From contig USFL01000023.1 in the NCBI GenBank assembly GCA_900553905.1, forward strand, positions 1 to 11,360: 11,360 bases of DNA, written 5' to 3'. Position numbers and translations under genes: made by a program. Every line of letters begins with the position of its first letter. The first letter of the stretch is position 1. This document shows positions 1-5,601 of this stretch, one piece after another. Under the pieces are notes generated by a model, which was not told the DNA's origin, did not search any database, and was given only the letters and a program-made list of their open reading frames with translations. This DNA comes from an uncultured Eubacteriales bacterium (GTDB lineage: Bacteria; Bacillota; Clostridia; Christensenellales; Aristaeellaceae).

Positions 1-679
1 GCAGGGCCTCCAGCGCGTGATCGTCGTCCAGCTTGGCCAGGTAGCCAGCGTAGAGGGCGCGCTTGTCCTTGGTGGCCTTAAACTGTTCCAGGGCGAAGCG
101 GAATACATCCTCGTCGCCAGGATAGTCCGCCAGCACATCCAAAAGCGCCTCCTTGCCCTCCGGCCCGGCGGCCAGGAAAGCCACCTTTGCCGGCCCGCGC
201 ACGCCCTCGCCCATCTGGCGCAGGCTTTCCAAAGCGTTGTCCAGGATGTCGTCCTCGTCGTCGCGCTCCACCTGCCAGCGGATGAAGTCCACCATCGGCA
301 AGGTGCTCTCGATCTGCCTAAGCAGCTCAATGCCATCCATGCGCGCCTCGCAGGGAGCGGTCTTGTCCTTGACCAGCGCCATCAGCGCCGCCTCGTCGCC
401 CAGCTCCGCCAGCCGGTCCAGCAGGGGATCGGGTACGGGAACGCCTTCTTTGATGTATCCGCAGAGCAGTTCGCACAGCTGCGCGCTGTCGGAAAAGCGG
501 TCGAAGTATTCGCCCGGCGCACTGCCCTCCAGCCAGTCGGCGGGGGTGTTGAGCCAGCGCAGGTATACGTCGGGCACCTCATCCTCCATATCCTCCGGAC
601 GGCGGAAGCGGTGGCGGTTTTCCTCAATCCATTTGTTCAAAACCTCGGTAAACCGGGCGTCAAAATCGATGATGGTCAT
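1..679 (-). CDS. Acidic helical protein of unknown function, C-terminus cut by the window edge
   Basis: The reading frame starts at the ATG at 679-677 and stays open to the window edge, giving 226 visible residues without a stop. The start is set by a very strong ribosome binding site (AGGAGGAGG, 686-694, six bases before the ATG), which overlaps the stop codon of the TPR gene upstream, so the two are probably translationally coupled. The protein is soluble, with no signal peptide or membrane segment, and is rich in Asp, Glu and Leu. It begins MTIIDFDARFTEVLNKWIEE. The middle and end look like stacked short helices with recurring Leu/Ala patterns (for example LLDRLAELGDEAALMALVKD near residues 86-105), which suggests HEAT-like or other alpha-solenoid repeats. 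I do not recognise a named family. It is the last gene visible in the six-gene operon. Confidence 0.72.
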   Translation of the reverse strand, partial: MTIIDFDARFTEVLNKWIEENRHRFRRPEDMEDEVPDVYLRWLNTPADWLEGSAPGEYFDRFSDSAQLCELLCGYIKEGVPVPDPLLDRLAELGDEAALMALVKDKTAPCEARMDGIELLRQIESTLPMVDFIRWQVERDDEDDILDNALESLRQMGEGVRGPAKVAFLAAGPEGKEALLDVLADYPGDEDVFRFALEQFKATKDKRALYAGYLAKLDDDHALEAL

Positions 680-693
680 GTGTATCCTCCTCC

Positions 694-2376
694 TTACAGG
701 CCGCGCAGAATATGCAAGGCCCTTTTCAGGCCGCGTCTTGCGTGCATGTTCAGGCGTTCCGCACAGATACGCTGGGGCGGGAGTCCGCTTTCGCAGCGGT
801 ACCGGACGCTCATCGCCAGCGGCCATACCTTCCAGCGGTCCGCGATCAGATGAAAGCGCTCATCCTCGCTCATCCGCCGGACCCGTGAAAGCGCCCACGG
901 CATGAACCCTCCGTCCTGTGCAAGCGCGGCCGCGCGATTGAGGCATCGGGTGATCATGCGCTGATAGAAGCTCGCCGCAGGCGGCGGGGGCTGGGTGGGG
1001 TCCACATAGCCCAGCCGGCCGTCCTGCCACACGGCATAGGGCGCGGGCGCGCCCATGGAAGCAAGCATCGCCATGGCCACCCGCTTGGTCAGCGATCCGC
1101 GCGGGTCGGCCAGCAGCACCTGCCGGAGCAGGCGCTGCGCCTCCTCCGGCGGCATGGCCGCACACACGGAAGGGAGCAGCTTCGCGGGCCAGTCCGTAGG
1201 CAGGGCCAGCATATAGAGGAACCGCGCCCGCAGCTTGGCGTCCGCAGCCATGGCGGCAGCCAGCGTGGCGGGGCCTTCCCGCACGGCCTGGGTAACGGGC
1301 CTGAGGCATCGGTTCAGCTCGTCTTCTGTGAGCGAGCCGTAGTAGGACACGCCCGCGGCCTCGGCCCGGACCCCGTCGGGGGTCAGGTCGCGATTTTCCA
1401 TCTCCATCACGCGGTTGAAGAGCACCTCGCCGGGCACGTCGTCTGGGTCCAGCTCGCGGCACAGGTGGATGTACCGGCTGGCTTCCTCCAGCCTGCCCAG
1501 CTTGAGCAGGCACACCGCCAGGTCATACAGCACGGGATAGCGGTCTGAGCACCGCTTCAGGCTACGCGTGAGCATGGCCCGCGCGGCCTCATGCGCCCCC
1601 AGCTGCTCGGAGGCCAGGCATACCAGCAGCTCATCCGCCGGCGTCACGGCGCACACGGCGGCACGGATCAGCGCCGAAGTCGCCTCCGCCGCCCTACCCA
1701 GCCTGCCCAGCAGGCATGCCGCCGAAGCGGCCAGCTGCGCGTCATACGGACGCAGGCGAAGGGCGCGGCGCACATACCGGAGGGCCTCCTGCGGCCTACC
1801 GGCGCGCTCGTGCCACAGGGCGGCCAGCTCGTCGCGGCGGGCATAGGGCGCCTGAAAGGGGGCCCGTCGGGCCCGCTGGAGGGCACGGGCCGCGCCCTCC
1901 ATATCGCCGCGCGCCATGCGGGACAAAATCATGTGCATCAGCCCGTTCAGCCGGGCACGCCGCTTGACAGGGGCCTCCCAGTAGGCTTCCTCCATTTCGT
2001 ACACGTCGCCGTCCCACGGCGCGGGAACGGTCTGTCCGCCGTCCGGCGCGTTGAAATACAGCGAAAAGGCGTCCAGCCCCTCCTGCCGGTGGCCCAGGGC
2101 GATCATGTTCTGGCCGATCAGCCCGTAGAGCGCCACGCGCGAGGGATCATACGCCAGGGCCGCAAACGCCTCGCGGTTGCTGGCCTCATAGCAGTGCAGC
2201 TGCCTGAGGGTGAGAGCATAGCTAGCCGGTCCGGCGGCGTAGCCGGGATCGGTGCGGGCGGCATGGCGCTCCAGTACCGCCGCGCGGCGCAGGTCGCCCG
2301 CCTGCTTGCATTTTTCCGCCCGCCGCAGCCAGTAGGGCGCCGGGCGCTGAAACGTATCCATGTGGATGCTGGTCAT
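694..2376 (-). CDS. TPR-repeat protein of unknown function
   Basis: This is a 560-residue soluble protein. Several helix pairs fit the tetratricopeptide (TPR) pattern of small Ala/Gly/Tyr positions ending in an 'LxPxD'-like turn. They lie near residues 20-45 (AGDLRRAAVLERHAARTDPG), 150-173, 187-210 (AGRPQEALRYVRRALRLRP) and 282-312 (LGRLEEASRYIHLCRELDPD). The last roughly 230 residues are helical but not obviously TPR, and no catalytic motif is visible. TPR arrays usually bind other proteins, so a scaffold or adaptor role is inferred. I chose the ATG at 2376 because GGAG (2385-2388) lies eight bases upstream. An in-frame ATG at 2397 sits inside a hairpin and lacks a good site. It is 43 bases downstream of hslO and 14 bases upstream of the acidic helical protein. 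Confidence 0.8.
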   Translation of the reverse strand: MTSIHMDTFQRPAPYWLRRAEKCKQAGDLRRAAVLERHAARTDPGYAAGPASYALTLRQLHCYEASNREAFAALAYDPSRVALYGLIGQNMIALGHRQEGLDAFSLYFNAPDGGQTVPAPWDGDVYEMEEAYWEAPVKRRARLNGLMHMILSRMARGDMEGAARALQRARRAPFQAPYARRDELAALWHERAGRPQEALRYVRRALRLRPYDAQLAASAACLLGRLGRAAEATSALIRAAVCAVTPADELLVCLASEQLGAHEAARAMLTRSLKRCSDRYPVLYDLAVCLLKLGRLEEASRYIHLCRELDPDDVPGEVLFNRVMEMENRDLTPDGVRAEAAGVSYYGSLTEDELNRCLRPVTQAVREGPATLAAAMAADAKLRARFLYMLALPTDWPAKLLPSVCAAMPPEEAQRLLRQVLLADPRGSLTKRVAMAMLASMGAPAPYAVWQDGRLGYVDPTQPPPPAASFYQRMITRCLNRAAALAQDGGFMPWALSRVRRMSEDERFHLIADRWKVWPLAMSVRYRCESGLPPQRICAERLNMHARRGLKRALHILRGL

Positions 2377-2388
2377 AGCTTCCTCTCC

Positions 2389-2408
2389 GCCCCGCATTTC
2401 CGCGGGGC
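2389..2408 (-). other. GC-rich hairpin directly before the TPR gene's ribosome binding site
   Basis: On the transcript strand GCCCCGC (2408-2402) and GCGGGGC (2395-2389) form a perfect seven-pair stem around a six-base loop. The stem ends exactly where the GGAG ribosome binding site of the TPR gene begins. No run of U follows, so it is not a typical intrinsic terminator. It may set mRNA stability or processing between hslO and the downstream pair, or modulate TPR translation. The structure is read directly; the role is inference. Confidence 0.5.
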
Positions 2409-2419
2409 AAGCCGAATGC

Positions 2420-3304
2420 TCATGCCTGCGCCTGGTTGAGCAGGCGCAGCAGGTCCTGCTGGGTGAAGCGCTCGGTCTTTTTGCAGAAATGGCAGGTCAG
2501 CTCCGCACCGTCCTGCTCATCCTGAATCATGCGGCCCAGCTCCTCGCGGCCCATGGCAATGAGCGCCTTTTCCATGCGCGAACGCGAGCAGTTGCACCGG
2601 TAGCACAGGGGCGTCCGCGCAAGCACCACGGGCCGGAGGCCCTCAAACCACTTGGCCATGAGCGACTCCATGGGCTCGTGGCACAGCTCGCGGCTCACAT
2701 CGGCCATTAGCGGGCTGCGCAGCTCCAGCTGGCTGATGATCTCGTCCGTGCAGCCCGGCATGGGCTGCAAAAGCACGCCGCCCGCCGAAAGCACCACCTC
2801 GCCGCTGACCAGCACGCCCAAGCTTTGCAACGTGGGCGTCTGCTCGCTGACGACGTAGTAATTGGCGAAATCCTCGGCGATTTCGCCCGATACCAGGGGC
2901 ACCTGACCCACGTAGGGGCTTTTCATGCCCATGTCGCGCACCACGCTCATGCGCCCCTCACGCCCCACCGCGCGCCCCACGTCCAGCTTGCCGTTGGGCT
3001 TGAGGGGCATTTCCAGCTTGGGTACGTCCACGCAGCCGCGCACGCTGTCGCGGTCCGCCACGCAGACAATGCGGCCCAGCGGCCCTCCGCCGTCGATGGT
3101 CACGGTCACGCTCGCCTGATCTGCCTTGAGCATCGCGCCCATCATGGCGGCGCCCATCAGCGTCCGGCCCAGTGCGGCCGTAGCCACCGGGCTGGTCAGA
3201 TGAATGGCCGCCGCCTCGGCCACGGTGCGGGTGGCGGTGAGCAGCAGGCCCCTCACCATGCCGTCCATCAGGGTAATATGCAGCAGTTCATCCATTTGTT
3301 CCAT
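2420..3304 (-). CDS. hslO: Hsp33 redox-regulated molecular chaperone
   Basis: Hsp33 is a cytoplasmic holdase chaperone that is inactive while reduced and zinc-bound. It is switched on by oxidation and unfolding, and protects proteins from aggregation during oxidative and heat stress. The 294-residue product has the family length and the typical core: ALGRTLMGAAMMGAMLK (45-60), IDGGGPLGRIV (70-80), NGKLDVGRAVG (104-114) and GQVPLVSGEIAEDF (133-146). The zinc-binding switch is intact, with C237-x-C239, 31 residues, then C271-H-F-C274. An additional Cys at 234 is not part of the canonical motif. The start at 3304 is preferred because AAGGAA (3311-3316) lies six bases upstream. An in-frame ATG at 3331 overlaps the stop of the methyltransferase gene by one base and would add nine residues. 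The overlap indicates coupling with that gene. Confidence 0.96.
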   Translation of the reverse strand: MEQMDELLHITLMDGMVRGLLLTATRTVAEAAAIHLTSPVATAALGRTLMGAAMMGAMLKADQASVTVTIDGGGPLGRIVCVADRDSVRGCVDVPKLEMPLKPNGKLDVGRAVGREGRMSVVRDMGMKSPYVGQVPLVSGEIAEDFANYYVVSEQTPTLQSLGVLVSGEVVLSAGGVLLQPMPGCTDEIISQLELRSPLMADVSRELCHEPMESLMAKWFEGLRPVVLARTPLCYRCNCSRSRMEKALIAMGREELGRMIQDEQDGAELTCHFCKKTERFTQQDLLRLLNQAQA

Positions 3305-3330
3305 ATGCGTTTCCTTCTTCCGTATGTCCA

Positions 3331-4128
3331 TCAGGCTTCGGGCACCTCGGTCATGCGTTCGCCCACGGTGGGCGGCGCCTCCTCGGTCAGCGGCTTGCGC
3401 GCCGCCAGGAACCAGCGCACGGCATGCGGGTCCGGCGGGGAGAGCTTTTTATCGCCGTAGAGGCGGATGTCGGTAAAGCCCACAGCCTCCATCAGCTCGG
3501 TCAGCAGCTGGGCGCTGTGCGCGTACTGCCGCTGCTGCTCGCCGATGCGCAGATAGGTCTCGTCCTTCTGCCGCACAAAGATGGCCAGGTTCAGATCCAC
3601 GTATCCCTGCGCACGGTTGTAGCGGTTCTGCCATAGATAGGCGATCTCCGGGGTTTCGTCCCCGATGAAGTGATTTCCCAGCACGTGTTCCAGCTTATAG
3701 GGCGTGCTCAGGTCCACAAACAGCGCGCCACCCTCGCGCACGCTCAAAAACGCCGCGCGGAAGAAATCCGTCAGCTCGCTGGCGTCCTTGAGGTAGTTCA
3801 GGCCGTCGTTGGTGCACAAAACGGCGTCCATGCACCGGTGCAGATGCAGCCGGCGCATGTCCTGCCTCACGAAGGGAATCATCGCGCCAGTGCGGCGCGC
3901 CTTCTGCGATGCCTCGAACAACATGTCGGGGGAGATATCCACGCCGGTCATCTGATAGCCCATCTTGCTCAACGCGATGGTGATGCTGCCCGTGCCGCAC
4001 GCGCATTCGCATACCTTTCCTCGGGGAACGCCGTAGCGCTCCATCAGCTCGTGATAGAACCGCGCCCAGGCCAGGTAATCCACATCGGCCATGAGCCTGT
4101 CGTATACGGATGCAAATGCGGTGTACAT
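3331..4128 (-). CDS. Class I SAM-dependent methyltransferase, YqeM-like
   Basis: This 265-residue enzyme has the Rossmann-fold signature for S-adenosylmethionine binding. Motif I is VCECACGTGSITIAL (39-53), the acidic motif II is TGVDIS (61-66, Asp64), a RQDM segment (88-91) fits the adenine-contacting loop, and DAVLCTNDGLNYL (101-113) fits motif IV. The N-terminus MYTAFASVYDRLMADVDYLAW resembles the B. subtilis YqeM group of putative methyltransferases, whose substrate is not firmly established, so I give no symbol and no substrate. The C-terminal tail (about 246-265) is Pro/Glu-rich and probably disordered. AAGGAG (4141-4146) is 12 bases from the ATG, rather far, but no closer start exists. 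It sits 18 bases after the SASP gene, and its stop overlaps an upstream in-frame ATG of hslO. Confidence 0.87.
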   Translation of the reverse strand: MYTAFASVYDRLMADVDYLAWARFYHELMERYGVPRGKVCECACGTGSITIALSKMGYQMTGVDISPDMLFEASQKARRTGAMIPFVRQDMRRLHLHRCMDAVLCTNDGLNYLKDASELTDFFRAAFLSVREGGALFVDLSTPYKLEHVLGNHFIGDETPEIAYLWQNRYNRAQGYVDLNLAIFVRQKDETYLRIGEQQRQYAHSAQLLTELMEAVGFTDIRLYGDKKLSPPDPHAVRWFLAARKPLTEEAPPTVGERMTEVPEA

Positions 4129-4146
4129 GCGTGTATGTCGCTCCTT

Positions 4147-4353
4147 CTAAGGCTTTCGTCTGCGGCTTTGGCCGATGAGCCCGCCGATGCGCCCCGTTTC
4201 CTTGGCGCTCAGGCCCGCCCAGCCCACCTCGCGCACGCGGTCCAGCAGGCCCAGCTCGCGCGCCAGCTCATACTTCATGCGCTCCTCCCGGGTCAGGCGG
4301 GTCAGCGCGCTGCGGCGGACGGCTCCGGTCAACAGTTCATCCTTTTTGCCCAT
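4147..4353 (-). CDS. Divergent alpha/beta-type small acid-soluble spore protein (SASP)
   Basis: This 68-residue protein matches the SASP alpha/beta family, which coats DNA in the dormant spore, confers UV resistance, and is degraded by the Gpr protease at germination. The diagnostic parts are KYELARELGLLDRV (27-40), which contains the E-L-A-x-E Gpr-type site, and GWAGLSAKETGRIGG (44-58), which corresponds to the second DNA-contact helix. The 'KYELA.(D/E)LG..D.V...GW' spacing recalls SspF-like proteins, while 'TGRIGG' recalls the classic SspA/B 'GSVGG'. The arginine-rich start (AVRRSALTRLTREER) and the short QSRRRKP end are atypical. The start is chosen by GGAGG (4361-4365), seven bases before the ATG; a longer open frame upstream only overlaps the previous gene. 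No sigma-G promoter is recognisable before it, which is odd for a SASP gene. Confidence 0.85.
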   Translation of the reverse strand: MGKKDELLTGAVRRSALTRLTREERMKYELARELGLLDRVREVGWAGLSAKETGRIGGLIGQSRRRKP

Positions 4354-4399
4354 GTCCTTCCCTCCCTTGCCTGGGTAGGTTGTGACAAAGGCGCGTTCC

Positions 4400-5389
4400 T
4401 CATTCGCCGGCTTCCTCGCCGCCGTTCTCGTCATCCTCGTCATCCTCTGCATTGTACAGGCCGCGGCCCACCTGCACGCCCTCGATGTTGGGATTGATGT
4501 AGCGGTCGAACACCGCGTTGGCATAGCTGGCCCCAACAAAGCGGCTCAGGCTGAAACCGATGACGATGTAATAGGCCGCAAGCCCCAGCATGGCATACTG
4601 CATATAAGGCGTAAAGAGCGAAATGAGCGCCGCAATCGCCCAGGGGAGCAGCGACAGCAGCTTTAGCCCCACGGTCATGGGCAGGCGGCCGATGGTCATG
4701 ATCAGGCTGTTTCGCACCACGTTGCGGTAGTTGAGCTTGTAGGTGACGATCTGCGGATAGATGTACATCAGCGAGCACAGCCACATGCTCCCCACTACAA
4801 TGCAGATGACCTGTGGGATCATGAACAGCAGGTTGGAGCCGGCCATTTCACCATAGAACGTGACGCATACGTACATCAGCAGCGGCATCAGGCCCGTGAT
4901 GAAACCCGTCAGCAGGCCGTATTTCCAGTTGCCCTTGACCGCATCGATAAAATCAGACCAGATGAAAGCATGCTCGTCGCGCGCCCAGTTGCGCGTGACA
5001 TAGGCCACGCCCGTCGTAAACGGACCTGTGAGCGCCAGGCACGGCACCAGGAACAGCAGCGTCTGGACGATCACGGCGCTCACGCCCTGGGAGTAGCTCT
5101 GCGTCAGCCCCGCCAAGGTCTCCGCGGTGATTTCGCCGGCCTCCAGCTGCATCTGCGCGTCGGCCAGGTTGGCCAGACCCGCATACCACAATAGAAGCCC
5201 CCGTCCGATCACAAAGATGGCCGGAAGCCATGCGACCGCGTACATCAAATTCAGCCGCACCAGTCCGGACAGGCGCACGCGCAGCATTTCCCAAAACAGC
5301 TGCCAGCGCGTCTGGGGAAGATCTTCCTTGGTGTAATCGCCTTTGCCGCTTTTTCCGTAGTAATAGCGGTTCATCATCTTTCCAAACAT
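4400..5389 (-). CDS. DUF624 (YesL-type) integral membrane protein
   Basis: This 329-residue protein has about six hydrophobic segments: near 46-68, 104-127, 157-178, 187-210, 240-260 and 264-282. The layout, an N-terminal cytoplasmic stretch with 'YYYGKSGKG' followed by 'LFWEMLRVRLSGLVRLNLMY', is typical of DUF624/YesL proteins. Those are often encoded near carbohydrate transporters, but their function is not established. Here no transporter is adjacent. The C-terminus ends in a strongly acidic tail (about 315-329, EDDEDDENGGEEAGE), which is unusual and probably cytoplasmic. The ATG at 5389 is chosen because GGAGG (5397-5401) lies seven bases upstream and the promoter fits just before it; the longer open frame begins upstream of that promoter. 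It is the first gene of the six-gene operon. Confidence 0.85.
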   Translation of the reverse strand: MFGKMMNRYYYGKSGKGDYTKEDLPQTRWQLFWEMLRVRLSGLVRLNLMYAVAWLPAIFVIGRGLLLWYAGLANLADAQMQLEAGEITAETLAGLTQSYSQGVSAVIVQTLLFLVPCLALTGPFTTGVAYVTRNWARDEHAFIWSDFIDAVKGNWKYGLLTGFITGLMPLLMYVCVTFYGEMAGSNLLFMIPQVICIVVGSMWLCSLMYIYPQIVTYKLNYRNVVRNSLIMTIGRLPMTVGLKLLSLLPWAIAALISLFTPYMQYAMLGLAAYYIVIGFSLSRFVGASYANAVFDRYINPNIEGVQVGRGLYNAEDDEDDENGGEEAGE

Positions 5390-5425
5390 GTTGCTTCCTC
5401 CGTCAAGCATAGGGATACAGCATGC

Positions 5426-5454
5426 ATTATAGCACACAGGCACCTGTGCGTCAA
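5426..5454 (-). promoter_or_regulatory. Sigma-A-like promoter of the DUF624-SASP-methyltransferase-hslO operon
   Basis: On the minus strand TTGACG (-35, 5454-5449) and a perfect TATAAT (-10, 5431-5426) are separated by 17 bases. Transcription should start near 5419, giving a leader of about 30 bases before the DUF624 start. This is the best promoter match in the window and lies just downstream of the terminator of the preceding transcription unit, so it should start an independent operon. Confidence 0.85.
5435..5448. repeat. Perfect inverted repeat inside the promoter spacer (operator candidate)
   Basis: CACAGG and CCTGTG, six bases each, flank a two-base centre. The palindrome starts immediately next to the -35 box and ends three bases before the -10 box of the DUF624 operon promoter. 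A repressor bound here would block RNA polymerase. The repeat is seen directly; the operator role is inferred, and I do not match it to a known regulator. Confidence 0.5.
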
Positions 5455-5504
5455 AACGCGCGCGGGCCCGCAAGGCACGATGACACAAAGTTTACAGCTT
5501 CTTC

Positions 5505-5555
5505 ATATAAGAAAAGGGACCGCCACCCCGCTTCCTCTTGTGCGGGGCGGCGGTC
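5505..5555 (-). terminator. Intrinsic terminator of the peptidoglycan-binding lipoprotein gene
   Basis: On the transcript strand GACCGCCGCCCCGC (5555-5542) pairs with GCGGGGTGGCGGTC (5531-5518) over 14 positions, with one G-U pair and a ten-base loop. It is followed by CCCTTTTCTT, a U-rich tract. It lies 46 bases after the lipoprotein stop codon. On the plus strand one pair becomes an A-C mismatch and no T-run follows, so it works leftward only. Confidence 0.9.
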
Positions 5556-5601
5556 TGCCGCTGGTTGGTATCGTGTCTTTGCGTTCCCTGGTCGCAAAAT
5601 A

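Noticed and set aside
17..853. Plus-strand open frame of 278 codons over the left-edge gene and the end of the TPR gene
   Set aside because: It has no ribosome binding site or recognisable domain and runs across the junction of two well-formed minus-strand genes; it is a composition artefact.
1591..2439. Plus-strand open frame of 282 codons opposite the TPR gene
   Set aside because: It is an antisense shadow of a GC-rich gene that has a good ribosome binding site and TPR pattern on the minus strand.
4449..4463. TACAAT-like hexamer inside the end of the DUF624 gene, considered as a SASP promoter
   Set aside because: No acceptable -35 or sigma-G-like pair lies at the right spacing, and the hexamer is explained by coding sequence (Leu-Tyr-Asn-Ala).
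4354..4539. N-terminal extension of the SASP frame into the DUF624 gene
   Set aside because: The extension overlaps the well-supported DUF624 coding end and has no SASP similarity; the strong ribosome binding site before 4353 sets the start.
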